From the NCBI RefSeq assembly GCF_945873775.1, contig NZ_CAMCEC010000025.1, positions 1 to 33,084 on the forward strand: a stretch of 33,084 nucleotides of DNA. The letters run 5' to 3'. Position 1 is the first letter of the stretch. Each line of letters begins with the position of its first letter. This document shows positions 24,384 through 33,084 of the stretch, in pieces. Below the pieces are notes generated by a model that worked only from the letters and a program-made list of their open reading frames with translations, did not search any database and had not been told where the DNA came from. A program made the position numbers and the translations under genes. Origin of the DNA: an uncultured Treponema sp. (GTDB lineage: Bacteria > Spirochaetota > Spirochaetia > Treponematales > Treponemataceae).

Positions 24384-25231
24384 TGGAAGACTTGAAAAAT
24401 GTATGGAACGTTGAACTTGACATTCTTAAGAAATTCGACAGTTTCTGCAAAAAACACGGGCTTTCATATTTTGCGGATTCTGGAACTTTGCTTGGAGCTG
24501 TCCGTCATAAAGGTTTTATTCCGTGGGACGATGACTTGGACTTTGTGATGTTTAGAAAAGACTATGACAAGTTTATAAAGCTCGCGAAGAAAGAATTTAA
24601 GTATCCGTATTTTATTCAGACTGGATATAATGATGCTGGATATGTGGGCGGACTTTGCCATATAAGGAATTCTGAAACGAGCGCAATGTTAAAACGTAAT
24701 TGGCCACATACAAAATATAATCAGGGAATATTTATAGATGTTTTTCCTTTGGACGGCGTAATTGAAAATAGGGTATTCAAAAAAACACAGGATTTTTTAA
24801 AGAAATTTTTATTTTCTATTTTATGGAATAAATATTATCCAAAAACATGGAAAATGGATTTTTGGAAGAGAGTTTTTCTTATCCCATTAACTTTTTTTCC
24901 TCAAAAAATGCTTTTCAGCCTTTATGAGACGGTCTGCAAGATTGGAAACATTCTTCCGCATAGCAAAGTTTGTGAAATTTCGTACTTTGGAACAAATGCG
25001 GAGCGGAAAATCAGCGATTATGAGAAAACTGTTTTCTTGGAATTTGAAGACACAAAAGTTCCTGTTCCAGAGAGATTTCATGAGATTCTAGTTTCAATGT
25101 ACGGAAGCGATTATATGACTCCGAAAAAAGTTTCGAGCGACCACGGCGAAACTTTCTTTGATGTGGGCAATTCATATAAAAAATATCTTTCGGGCGAGCT
25201 CGCCTTGCCGGAAACTTTTATAAAACAATAG
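24383..25231 (+). CDS. LicD-family phosphotransferase
   Basis: A 282-aa protein of the LicD family, a nucleotidyltransferase-fold enzyme that moves a phospho-alcohol from a CDP-activated donor to a sugar. The catalytic segment is ADSGTLLGAVRHKGF (31-45) followed by PWDDDLDFVM (47-56) with the metal-binding acids. A CDP-choline donor is known for some LicD proteins; with TagD making CDP-glycerol in the same operon, glycerol phosphate is a likely alternative here. The middle contains hydrophobic and basic helices. It begins inside the tagD stop codon. Confidence 0.88.
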   Translation: MEDLKNVWNVELDILKKFDSFCKKHGLSYFADSGTLLGAVRHKGFIPWDDDLDFVMFRKDYDKFIKLAKKEFKYPYFIQTGYNDAGYVGGLCHIRNSETSAMLKRNWPHTKYNQGIFIDVFPLDGVIENRVFKKTQDFLKKFLFSILWNKYYPKTWKMDFWKRVFLIPLTFFPQKMLFSLYETVCKIGNILPHSKVCEISYFGTNAERKISDYEKTVFLEFEDTKVPVPERFHEILVSMYGSDYMTPKKVSSDHGETFFDVGNSYKKYLSGELALPETFIKQ

Positions 25232-25248
25232 AAGAGTTTATAGAAAGA

Positions 25249-26730
25249 ATGTCAAAATCAATAAAACTGAATGCTTTCTATAAAAGTGTTCTAAGTGCGC
25301 TTAATATAATTTTTCCTCTTATAACCGCTCCTTATGTGGCTCGTATTCTTTCTGTGGACGGATTCACGGAATACAATAAGGCTATAAGCATTATCAGCTG
25401 GTTTACGCCTTTTGCTGTTTTCGGCGTTTACACTTACGGAATGAGGACTGTAAGCCAGATTAAAAATGACAAGAAGAAAGTTTCCGCGCTTTTTACAAAG
25501 CTGTTCATATTTAATATTTTTACATCTGTGCTTGTGACGGCTGTATATGTGATTATGGTTTTGCTTGTTCCGTCGTTTTTGAAATACAGGAATATTTATC
25601 TGATTCTCGCAAGCCAGATATTTTTCGTCTGCTTTGCGACTGACTATGTGAATGAGGCTTTTGAAAGTTACGGCTTTATTCTTATAAAGACATTTCTGTG
25701 CCGTTTTTTATATGTCATAAGCGTTTTTCTTTTTGTGCGAAAAAACGATGACATTTTTATCTATATTCTTTTGGTGAACATTTCTTTGATACTGAATAAT
25801 ATTTTTACATTTGCTTATGCAAAATCAAAGATAAGGTTTTCAAAAATATGCTTTAAGGATTTGACATCGCTTTTTAAACCGTTGTCGGTTGTGTTTTTGC
25901 TTGTTAATTCAAGCATGCTTTACACTATTTTTGACCGCTTTATGCTTGTGTGGTTTTCTGATGCCCTTAGCCTTACTTATTACAATGTTTCCCAAACGAT
26001 TATTCTTGCAGTCGTGAATGTGACGACATCTGTTTTACTGGTGAGCATTCCTCGTCTTTCGTTTTATTGGGCGGATGGCAAAAAGAATGAATATTGTTTT
26101 TTGCTTGAAAAAAGCTCGTCTTCGTTTTTGGCATTGCACACTCCTTGTTGCATAGGAATGGCGGCCCTTTCCTTTGAGGTTTTCTATATTTACGCAGGCC
26201 AAAAATATTTGTCGGGCGCACTGTCTTTATGCTTATTTTCTGTGCGCTATTATTTTGGCGCGTTTGACATGATTCTTGCCAAGCAGGTTCTTCTTGCGAC
26301 CGGCAACGAGAAAATTCTTACAAAAATTTACTATTTCGCAGGCATTTACAACATCTTGTGTAAAATTGTCCTTGTTCTGCTCAATAAACTTACGTCTGAG
26401 CTTTGCATTATAACAACGGCATCTTCTGACATTCTTGTTGTTTTTCTGCAGATTCTGTTTATAAGAAAACTCGGATTCAATTTTTCAATATTTTCAAAAA
26501 AGAATTTTAAATATCTGGCGACAAGCTTTATTTTTATTCCAATTGTGCTGGCCATAAAGCATTTTGTTTCCTTTGACGGCGCGATTTCAATTCTGATTAG
26601 AAGTGTTCTGTCTGTAGTTTTGTGTGCACTTTTGTATCTTTCAATGCTGATTTTTACAAAAGATGAATTCTTAAAAAATCTTGCTTTCTGGAAATCTAAA
26701 AAGCAAGCTAGTGGAGCAAAAAATGAATAA
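25249..26730 (+). CDS. Polysaccharide flippase (Wzx-like)
   Basis: A 493-aa integral membrane protein of the MOP superfamily with about 12-14 helices. The N-terminus (SVLSALNIIFPLITAPYVAR, then ILSVDGFTEYNKA) is the classic Polysacc_synt start. It would move the lipid-linked repeat unit across the inner membrane. It starts 17 bases after licD and overlaps the next gene by eight. The lipid carrier is not shown by the sequence. Confidence 0.9.
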   Translation: MSKSIKLNAFYKSVLSALNIIFPLITAPYVARILSVDGFTEYNKAISIISWFTPFAVFGVYTYGMRTVSQIKNDKKKVSALFTKLFIFNIFTSVLVTAVYVIMVLLVPSFLKYRNIYLILASQIFFVCFATDYVNEAFESYGFILIKTFLCRFLYVISVFLFVRKNDDIFIYILLVNISLILNNIFTFAYAKSKIRFSKICFKDLTSLFKPLSVVFLLVNSSMLYTIFDRFMLVWFSDALSLTYYNVSQTIILAVVNVTTSVLLVSIPRLSFYWADGKKNEYCFLLEKSSSSFLALHTPCCIGMAALSFEVFYIYAGQKYLSGALSLCLFSVRYYFGAFDMILAKQVLLATGNEKILTKIYYFAGIYNILCKIVLVLLNKLTSELCIITTASSDILVVFLQILFIRKLGFNFSIFSKKNFKYLATSFIFIPIVLAIKHFVSFDGAISILIRSVLSVVLCALLYLSMLIFTKDEFLKNLAFWKSKKQASGAKNE

Positions 26731-27952
26731 GAAAAATCTTCCTTTGCCTGTGAAAATTGTGCGCTATGCGGCAATCTGTTTTCTTGATTCTTTCTTTTTT
26801 CCAATTTACCACTTGTGCGGACTTTTCAGACGAAACCGAAACCTGTGGATTTTTTCCAGCTGGCTTGGACAGAAATACAATGACTCCAGCAGAATATTTT
26901 TTGAGTATATGCATAAGAATCATCCTGAAATCAGATGTGTCTGGCTTTCAAAAAACAGGCGGATTCTAAAGATGCTGCGCGAAAATGGGTATGAGGCGGT
27001 TTCCGTTTTTTCGCCTTATGCAATGTGGCTTTCTTTCCGCGCCGGAATGATTTTTTCAACTTCTTCGAATGAATTTTTTCTTGGTCTTGCGAAAGGCTCG
27101 GTTTTCATGGAGCTTTGGCACGGAATGCCTCTTAAGAAAATCGGCTTTGACGACAATGTTTCAAAAGGAAACGGAACATGTCTGCATAAATTCGGACTTG
27201 AGATGAACAAGAGATTTTTCCGCTGGAAGAGTTTTATGTACATGAAGAACTGTTGGACTTTGACCAGTTCTGATTTTTTTGTTAAGTTTTTGCAAACCGC
27301 ATTTGACTTGCCGACAGAAAGAATTCTTCCTGTCGGTCTTCCGAGAACCGATGCCTTGTTTTCTTGTAAAAAAGAATCTCTTGTTGAAAAAGTCCGCATA
27401 GAATTTCCCGGCTGTAAAATTGTTCTTTATATGCCAACTTTCAGAACCGGTGTCTGGAGCGGAAAGCCTTTCAATCCGTTTGCCGCTGACTATGGTTTTA
27501 ACGCAGACGAATTTTCAGATTTTCTTGAAAAGGAAAATATTGTTCTCTTGTACAAGCCTCATTTTGTGGATTTGGAACTTGGGCAGAACCTCTCGTCCGA
27601 AAAACGTTTCATATTTATTGATGATGAAAGTTACAGCGAGCTTTACAACTTCGCCGGTCAGGTTGATATGCTAATGACCGACTATTCAAGCATTTACTTT
27701 GACTTTATCGCGACAAAAAAGCCGGTTGTTCTTCTGCCGTTCGATTTGGACGAATACCTAAAGACAAGCCGGGCACATTACTTTGAGTATTCGGAAATTG
27801 AAGGCGCAAAGGCAAAAAACTGGCAGGAATTCTACAGGATTCTTGAAGAGAAAAAATATTCGTCAGTGAGCGAGGAGACGCGGAAAAAGTTCGCGGAATA
27901 CTTGGACGGAAAGTGCTGTGAAAGGTTATGGAAATGGTGTCTGGAAAAATGA
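26723..27952 (+). CDS. CDP-glycerol glycerophosphotransferase, TagB/TagF-like
   Basis: A 409-aa protein from ATG 26723, with GGAG (26712-26715) upstream; a start further left has no RBS. Family features are ELWHGMPLKKIG (130-141), GLPRTDAL (205-212), VLYMPTFR (234-241), VLLYKPHF (274-281) and MTDYSSIYFDF (318-328), all typical of the Glyphos_transf family. It transfers glycerol phosphate from CDP-glycerol, made by TagD, to a growing or primer chain. In a diderm bacterium this suggests a teichoic-acid-like or phosphoglycerol-modified surface polymer. It overlaps its neighbours on both sides. Confidence 0.9.
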   Translation: MNKKNLPLPVKIVRYAAICFLDSFFFPIYHLCGLFRRNRNLWIFSSWLGQKYNDSSRIFFEYMHKNHPEIRCVWLSKNRRILKMLRENGYEAVSVFSPYAMWLSFRAGMIFSTSSNEFFLGLAKGSVFMELWHGMPLKKIGFDDNVSKGNGTCLHKFGLEMNKRFFRWKSFMYMKNCWTLTSSDFFVKFLQTAFDLPTERILPVGLPRTDALFSCKKESLVEKVRIEFPGCKIVLYMPTFRTGVWSGKPFNPFAADYGFNADEFSDFLEKENIVLLYKPHFVDLELGQNLSSEKRFIFIDDESYSELYNFAGQVDMLMTDYSSIYFDFIATKKPVVLLPFDLDEYLKTSRAHYFEYSEIEGAKAKNWQEFYRILEEKKYSSVSEETRKKFAEYLDGKCCERLWKWCLEK

Positions 27953-29139
27953 GGATTCATCCGCTTTATAAGACAAAACTGACCGAAATATCACAGATTT
28001 TGCTTTCTCTGCTGATTCTTTCCATAAATATGAACGGTCCGGACTTTTTCAGGACAAAGGAAATTTTTTTCTTTCTTTTTGTGCTGGTTTCTCTTCCTTA
28101 TGGAAATTACAGGCGGATTTTTGATTTCCTTCTGATTTTTTCAATTCTGCTTTTTAGCGATGTGTTGAATCTTATCATTCCTGGAAGCGATTTGACTCCG
28201 TCAGAAGCCGTAAAGAATTCTTTGGGAATGATTTATCTGTTTATTCTTGTCTATAATAAAGATGAATATAAACAGACAATACTGAAATCTTATTTGTTTT
28301 CCGCAGTTTGTGTCGCAATTTTTATATGTTCAATCTGGCTTGTGTGTACTTTTTCCGAAAGCGCAAAGGAATTTCTTGTGGCTTATTTTTCCACCATGAA
28401 AAACGACAAGACTGCATTTGTCCTGAAAATAAGCATGAAGAAAATCCTCAAATGGTGGGTTCTTGGTGTCTATTATGGAACCGCTCCCTGCATGATTCCG
28501 GTACTCGGATATTGTCTTATTTATGGTATAAAGACAAAAAGAAACAAATTTCTTCTTGTCGAAATTCTTCTTACTGCGGCTTTGATAATGTCAGGCACAA
28601 GGGCGAATATTATGACCGCAGTTCTGTTGGATGCGTTTTATTTCGGATTCTGGCTTCTTCGTAAAAAGCAGTATACGCTTGCAATGTTTCTTATCACTCT
28701 TGTCGCAGGTTTCGGTGTGATTCTTGCGTTCCTTTTTCTAACGACGGTTGATGCTTCGTTAAATGTAAAGACTTTGCATAAAATGTCTTATGAAAAAGAA
28801 TTCATAAGTGATTATGGGCGTTTCCTGCTTTACGGCTGGGGAGCAGGTTCTACTTTTTATTCAGCGGGGTTCAAGTCTTATACAGGACTTACAGAGCTTT
28901 CTCATCTTGAAACAGTCAGGCGTTATGGTCTTGTTCCTGCTATAATGATTTTTGTTTTTGTGTGGCTAAAACCTGTGGTTACAATAATCAGCAAGGAAAA
29001 AAGCCTTTTGAAATATTTTTATATGATACTTCTTGTTTCTTATATATTCGTTGCCTGCACAAATCCCTTTCTTCTTGGAAGCATTGGTTTTTGTGCTCTT
29101 CTTTTTATGTCAACATTTTTTGAGAGAGGTTTTCTATGA
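27949..29139 (+). CDS. O-antigen ligase/polymerase-like membrane protein (Wzy/WaaL type)
   Basis: A 396-aa membrane protein. I start at ATG 27949, which overlaps the previous stop (ATGA) as elsewhere in the operon; 27928 is possible. About ten to twelve helices are visible. The large periplasmic segment and the motifs LIMSGTRANIMTA and YGWGAGSTFYSAGFKSYTG fit the O-antigen polymerase or ligase superfamily. It would polymerise the flipped repeat or attach the polymer to its anchor. The sequence does not tell which. Confidence 0.82.
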   Translation: MRIHPLYKTKLTEISQILLSLLILSINMNGPDFFRTKEIFFFLFVLVSLPYGNYRRIFDFLLIFSILLFSDVLNLIIPGSDLTPSEAVKNSLGMIYLFILVYNKDEYKQTILKSYLFSAVCVAIFICSIWLVCTFSESAKEFLVAYFSTMKNDKTAFVLKISMKKILKWWVLGVYYGTAPCMIPVLGYCLIYGIKTKRNKFLLVEILLTAALIMSGTRANIMTAVLLDAFYFGFWLLRKKQYTLAMFLITLVAGFGVILAFLFLTTVDASLNVKTLHKMSYEKEFISDYGRFLLYGWGAGSTFYSAGFKSYTGLTELSHLETVRRYGLVPAIMIFVFVWLKPVVTIISKEKSLLKYFYMILLVSYIFVACTNPFLLGSIGFCALLFMSTFFERGFL

Positions 29140-30014
29140 GTTCAAAAGTCTATGCGCTTGTAACATTGTTCTATCCGAATGAAAAAATTGCAGAGAATAT
29201 AAAGATTCTTGCTTCTCAGGTTGACTGTGTGATTCTCTCCGACAACACGCCTTGTTCTGACAATCAGAATCTTTTTTCGGAAATCAAAAATTGCATTTAC
29301 ATTGCGAATAGAGAAAATTTCGGGCTTTCAAAGGCGTTCAATGCCGCACTGAAAAGCCGCCAGTTTGATGATGAGGATTTCATTTTTTTCTTTGATCAGG
29401 ACTCAAGAATCTGTGATGGATATGCTGAGACTCTGATTCGGAATTTTGAGAAAATTGATTTGAATCATGAAATCGGTTGTGTCGGTCCGCAATATGTCGA
29501 TACAAATTCCGGTAAAATTATTGCTCCCCGAAAAATTGAAGTTCTTTCCGATTTTTGCTATACGGTCTCTTCGATGATAACTTCCGGACTTCTGACAAAA
29601 TATTCAGTCCTGAAAAAAATCGGATTCTGGAACGAGGCGGTTTTTCTTGACATGGCGGACTGGGACATCTGCTGGCGGATGAAAAAAGCTGGCTTCAAGA
29701 TTGTTCTTTGCAATGCACTGACACTGACTCACACTTTGGGAAAAGGCGTGAAGAAAATCGGAAAATTGAATCTGCGGATAAATCATCCTGTACGCGAATA
29801 TTACCAGCTCCGTGACTCAATAAAAATCTTCTGGCGGCGTTATGTTCCTGTAAAATACAAAATCCGTTTTCTGCTGATGTGGCTTCCTATGCCGCTAGTT
29901 TACCTTTGTTTCCTCCCGAACCGTCTGCTTCGTTTGAAATATGTTTTCTGGGGATTTTTGGACGGAATAAAACGAAAGAATGACAGTTTTGAAAAACTGC
30001 ATGGGAAAGGGTGA
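29136..30014 (+). CDS. Family 2 glycosyltransferase, rhamnosyltransferase-like
   Basis: A 292-aa GT-A fold enzyme. N-terminal strand YALVTLFYPN (6-15), the NFGLSKAFNAAL segment (61-72), the DQD metal-binding motif in FFFDQDS (84-90) and the acceptor-site DWDICWRMKKAGF (175-187) are visible. The C-terminus has two hydrophobic segments that may bind the membrane. The layout resembles RfbF-type rhamnosyltransferases, but the sugar cannot be inferred safely. It is the last gene of the operon and overlaps the previous one by four bases. Its stop lies in the loop of the terminal hairpin. Confidence 0.88.
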   Translation: MSSKVYALVTLFYPNEKIAENIKILASQVDCVILSDNTPCSDNQNLFSEIKNCIYIANRENFGLSKAFNAALKSRQFDDEDFIFFFDQDSRICDGYAETLIRNFEKIDLNHEIGCVGPQYVDTNSGKIIAPRKIEVLSDFCYTVSSMITSGLLTKYSVLKKIGFWNEAVFLDMADWDICWRMKKAGFKIVLCNALTLTHTLGKGVKKIGKLNLRINHPVREYYQLRDSIKIFWRRYVPVKYKIRFLLMWLPMPLVYLCFLPNRLLRLKYVFWGFLDGIKRKNDSFEKLHGKG

Positions 30015-30036
30015 GAATAATTCTTCCTTTCCCATG
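30000..30036 (+). terminator. Strong hairpin at the end of the operon
   Basis: CATGGGAAAGG (30000-30010) and CCTTTCCCATG (30026-30036) are perfectly complementary, with the stop codon of the glycosyltransferase in the 15-base loop. There is no proper T-run after it (ATATTATAAAC), so it may act as a weak terminator or protect the 3' end. Confidence 0.6.
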
Positions 30037-30071
30037 ATATTATAAACAAAAAATCAATAACTGTAGTTTTT

Positions 30072-30152
30072 ATGGATTTAAAGAAAATCACCCTTGAACG
30101 CTATTCTGTTGAATATATGAGCGATGTGATAGAATGGGGACATGGGGAATAG
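30072..30152 (+). other. 26-codon open frame of unknown status
   Basis: ATG 30072 reads MDLKKITLERYSVEYMSDVI and EWGHGE, then stops. It looks like the start of a longer acetyltransferase- or antitoxin-type protein, but there is no RBS and no continuation. It may be a gene stub. Confidence 0.25.
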
Positions 30153-30206
30153 AATCTATTATTATTCAGGAATGTTTATTATAATAGTATCTCAGAGGTG
30201 TTCATC

Positions 30207-31520
30207 ATGTCCATATATTTTCCTGAAAGCGAGGAAATCTATTTCAAAAAAACGCGGGAATATTTTAAGGAAGTTGTAAGTTCATATTCAAACGAAAATT
30301 ACCGTTCTGCAATCGTCATGCTTTATTCAATTTCTATATGTGACATTCTCTTTAAGTTGCAGGAACTTAAGGATATGTACAACGATTCTATGGCAGCGAA
30401 AATCCTAAAGAAAGTCGAAGATTTGAGAAATAATAAAGACTGTCTGTCAAAATCAAAATGGGAAAAAGAGCTTGTTGATGAGGTTTATAACGAAACCAAC
30501 CTCTTGGACTTGGAATCTTATACAAATCTTAATCATCTGTATGATTACAGGAATTTTTCCGCACATCCTGCATTGAATGAAAATTATGAGCTGATAAATC
30601 CTACAAAAGAAATAACGGTTGCATTCATAAAATCGACTTTAACCAACATCCTGATAAAACCGCCGATTTTCATAAAAAACGTTCTTGGAATGCTTACAGA
30701 TGATTTGAATGAAAAAAGCAAAATCTATATTAATGAATATGAAAAACTACATGATTATCTAAAAAACAAATATTTCTCGAAAATGCCGGATTCCATGAAA
30801 TTTAAAATTTTCATAACTTTATGGAAATTCTGTTTTAACAAACCTGATGATGAATTGTGCATGAAAAATCTGAAAATAAATAGAAAATGCTTGCAGATTT
30901 TAACAGAAGAAATCGGAGATGAAATTATAAAGAAAATTGATGATGAAAAAGAGAAGTTTTCCGTCGCAACTGATGAAAAATGCATTTTTAGCCTGATTGT
31001 CTATTTGTCGCATTTTCCTAAGATTTATACTAATCTGGCAGATGATGTGAAGTTGCATATAGATTCTGTTATTGAAAAGAATAACAATGCAAAGGCGGTT
31101 TCATGGTTTGTTTGTAATGATTATTCGGCGCATTTAAATATATTGAAAGTGAATTATTCGTTGCTGCTTACTGAGGAAACTATAGAATATATGGTAAAAA
31201 CTTATTCCGATTTAGGAAAAGAATCAGAACTTTACGATTTCTTTATTTTTTATTATGGCGACAGCCAGTCATTCGATATGGCTGATGAAAGATTTGATTT
31301 TGTAATTGCTCCATATTTGGATAGTTTTATTGCTTCCCAGTTAAAAAAATTGCTTGAATATTGCAATGACAATTCTCAGATTTATAGAAGATGGGCTGCA
31401 TATTCCTCTAATACGAAGATAGCAAAAGTAATTTTGCAGAAACTTGGAAAAGACTTTGATTTTTCTGAATACAAGAAATTTGACTTTGATAAATCAATAT
31501 TGGAAGAAAGTGAAAATTAG
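30207..31520 (+). CDS. Putative HEPN-domain protein
   Basis: A 437-aa protein from ATG 30207, chosen for the RBS AGAGG (30194-30198). The N-terminal 150 residues are helical and contain R115-N-F-S-A-H120, the R-N-x-x-x-H signature of HEPN RNases, preceded by YRSAIVMLYSISICDILFKL, a pattern like that of HEPN/DUF4145-type proteins. The rest is helical, with charged segments, and is not recognised. HEPN proteins of this kind often serve as RNA-cutting toxins or immune effectors. A -10 box TATAAT lies at 30180-30185. The neighbour downstream resembles a defence-associated family, supporting a role in phage defence. Confidence 0.6.
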   Translation: MSIYFPESEEIYFKKTREYFKEVVSSYSNENYRSAIVMLYSISICDILFKLQELKDMYNDSMAAKILKKVEDLRNNKDCLSKSKWEKELVDEVYNETNLLDLESYTNLNHLYDYRNFSAHPALNENYELINPTKEITVAFIKSTLTNILIKPPIFIKNVLGMLTDDLNEKSKIYINEYEKLHDYLKNKYFSKMPDSMKFKIFITLWKFCFNKPDDELCMKNLKINRKCLQILTEEIGDEIIKKIDDEKEKFSVATDEKCIFSLIVYLSHFPKIYTNLADDVKLHIDSVIEKNNNAKAVSWFVCNDYSAHLNILKVNYSLLLTEETIEYMVKTYSDLGKESELYDFFIFYYGDSQSFDMADERFDFVIAPYLDSFIASQLKKLLEYCNDNSQIYRRWAAYSSNTKIAKVILQKLGKDFDFSEYKKFDFDKSILEESEN

Positions 31521-31654
31521 AATTATTTATCAATATATCTTAAATTATAGCATGACTTTTTAGTTGGATGATAAAATTGACGATTTCATTTTTATTAAAA
31601 TAGAAAAGTTTCTGCAATAAAAATTTTATTTCTGAAAAAAGGGGAGAAGTAATT

Positions 31655-33052
31655 ATGGAACTGGATTTTGATATAGATTTTGAAAAAAGCAAAAGAGAAA
31701 ATGCACTTAAAGATTTTAATTTGCTGATTCAGTCAGGTAATTTAGGATTTTATCAATCTGTTGAATTTGTGCAGATTTTCATTTTTGACAGGAATTTAAA
31801 AAAGTCTATCAATTTTTTTTCCTTATTTACATTTTCAGAAAAAGAGTATAACGGAAATGAATCGTCGGAGTTTCTTACTGATAAACTTATAAAAATAAGC
31901 GATAGGTATTCATTTGGAATTATAAGAAATACTTTTTCAATAGAAAGTATAAAGCATATTTTTTCTGATATTAATAATGGTAAATTTTTTATAGATGAAG
32001 ATGAATGTATTATTTCTGACAAATTATATTTACTGCCGAAAACTTTTGTTCCTAAAATGAATCTAAAAAACTCGCCGCTATTAAATGAAGTAATAAAACC
32101 GAATTATTGGGGAGATAATTATATTATCGAGTTTTTTGATGAAAAGAAAATAATATTTGCTGATTGTGATAACCAAAGAGAATATTTTGATAAAGTTTGC
32201 AATTATGTAAATTCTTCATTGAAAACAATTTCAATAAATCTATCCAAAGTTTATGACAGAATTGGTAATATAATTTTTCAATTTCCAATTACATTATATA
32301 AAACTTCAATTGAATCTAGTAGGGATTCTGTTTCATTTATTGTAAAAAATGAAGCGCATCCTCGGCTTAAGGTTGCAAAAAATCTATCAGTAATTATAAG
32401 AACAACTTTGGACGATGTCATCACAGGCTTTTTTTCTTATGAGATAAATGAATTGTCCAGTTCTCAATATTGCAATGTTGGAGATGATAATTTTATAGAA
32501 ACAACTGTAATGGATAAACAGACAAATTTAATTCTGCATTATTCTTTGCTGATACTCTTGAAAAGAATCTGCTATGGCATGAATATAGGCTTACAAAATT
32601 CAGAAGAACGAATTTTAAAAGATGAAAATGGTGCAATCAAAAAATCATATAGCCAGTTTATTAGAAATTATTCATTTGTTGGAAAATCAAGTCAGAATTC
32701 TTATGATGATTTGATTTCAAGAAGAAATATAAATAATGATATTTTAAAGCATAGTGATGACTATTTTGTGTCAAAATCTGATGACCGAAAAAACGCGTTA
32801 AATTTTCTTATAAAAAAGTTTTCTGCTATAGATCTAAAAGAAATATGTTTATGGGATCCTTATTTGTCGCCTCAAGATATTTTTGATCTTTTATATCCTG
32901 AAAATACAGGCGTGCCGTTTAGATGTATTGGTTCTAATTGTGTAAAAAGAATTATAACTGATAATAACAGATTTGATTTCAATGAACTGAAAGAAAATTT
33001 TCTTAATGATTTTCATCGATTCTCAAATAACTCCTATGATATTTGTCAATAG
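31655..33052 (+). CDS. VPA1262-family-like protein, end at or near the window edge
   Basis: A 465-aa protein with RBS GGGGAGAAG before ATG 31655. From memory, the N-terminal two thirds and the segment LKEICLWDPYLSPQDIFDLL, with W400-D401-P402-Y403, resemble the VPA1262 family found in defence-gene neighbourhoods. In that family the DPYL segment precedes a phospholipase-D-like HDR motif, which is absent here because the frame stops at TAG (33050-33052). After the TAG the same frame stays open to the window edge (QGTPDSIILR). The stop may therefore be genuine or a late interruption. The function is unknown; the partner is the HEPN-like gene 134 bases upstream. Confidence 0.5.
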   Translation: MELDFDIDFEKSKRENALKDFNLLIQSGNLGFYQSVEFVQIFIFDRNLKKSINFFSLFTFSEKEYNGNESSEFLTDKLIKISDRYSFGIIRNTFSIESIKHIFSDINNGKFFIDEDECIISDKLYLLPKTFVPKMNLKNSPLLNEVIKPNYWGDNYIIEFFDEKKIIFADCDNQREYFDKVCNYVNSSLKTISINLSKVYDRIGNIIFQFPITLYKTSIESSRDSVSFIVKNEAHPRLKVAKNLSVIIRTTLDDVITGFFSYEINELSSSQYCNVGDDNFIETTVMDKQTNLILHYSLLILLKRICYGMNIGLQNSEERILKDENGAIKKSYSQFIRNYSFVGKSSQNSYDDLISRRNINNDILKHSDDYFVSKSDDRKNALNFLIKKFSAIDLKEICLWDPYLSPQDIFDLLYPENTGVPFRCIGSNCVKRIITDNNRFDFNELKENFLNDFHRFSNNSYDICQ

Positions 33053-33084
33053 CAAGGAACTCCTGATTCCATAATTTTACGATG

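Noticed and set aside
1..33084. tRNA or rRNA genes
   Set aside because: No cloverleaf or rRNA-like stretches were seen by eye. A covariance-model search was not possible here.

Overview
This window looks like part of the chromosome of a low-GC Treponema-type spirochaete. Supporting signs are a methyl-accepting chemotaxis gene with the [13 protein letters not shown] hairpin variant, a HU-like/DUF4469-type DNA-binding protein, a YbhJ-like aconitase-family hydratase, spirochaete-style lipoproteins, and a mosaic of GC-richer housekeeping genes and AT-rich accessory genes. The genus assignment is inference. I see no rRNA, tRNA or CRISPR array.

Layout. 1-4434: a remnant resembling the start of a type I restriction specificity subunit, an unknown HTH-like protein, a NYN-OST-HTH-cold-shock-like putative RNase, an unrecognised 393-aa protein, a repeat-rich gap and a HU-like protein. 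4583-5857: an AAA_14/DUF4143 ATPase. 5995-10873: a defence operon holding an antitoxin-toxin pair, an m5C DNA methyltransferase, a McrB-like GTPase and a LlaJI/McrC-like nuclease. A perfect 24-bp inverted repeat brackets the toxin-antitoxin pair, with its right arm inside the methyltransferase start. 10973-20873: ordinary genes (DUF4405 membrane protein, beta-barrel protein, chemotaxis receptor, hydratase, lipoprotein, ZIP transporter) mixed with decaying ones: a receptor with two in-frame stops, a ToxN/AbiQ-like toxin remnant and a truncated response regulator.

20966-30036: an XRE-family repressor faces an 11-gene operon. Most gene junctions overlap by 1 to 14 bases, and the operon ends at a strong hairpin. 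It encodes surface-polymer synthesis: TagA/WecG-like, TagD, LicD, a flippase, a TagB/TagF-like glycerophosphotransferase, an O-antigen-polymerase-like protein and a family 2 glycosyltransferase. TagD with the TagF-like protein suggests a glycerol-phosphate-decorated or teichoic-acid-like polymer. A small three-helix membrane protein and a TIR-like protein are embedded in the middle and are a candidate immune module. Two CAATTG-centred palindromes sit at the divergent promoters, so the repressor probably controls itself and the whole operon.

30207-33052: a HEPN-type protein with an RNFSAH motif and a protein resembling the VPA1262 family form a second candidate defence pair at the right edge.

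Two patterns run across the window. Four genes (starts at 200, 1879, 20103 and 21310 on the minus strand) have their ATG exactly six bases after a -10 box and no ribosome-binding site, as expected for leaderless transcripts. Three premature stops in two genes each look like a Gln codon changed by a single C-to-T transition.
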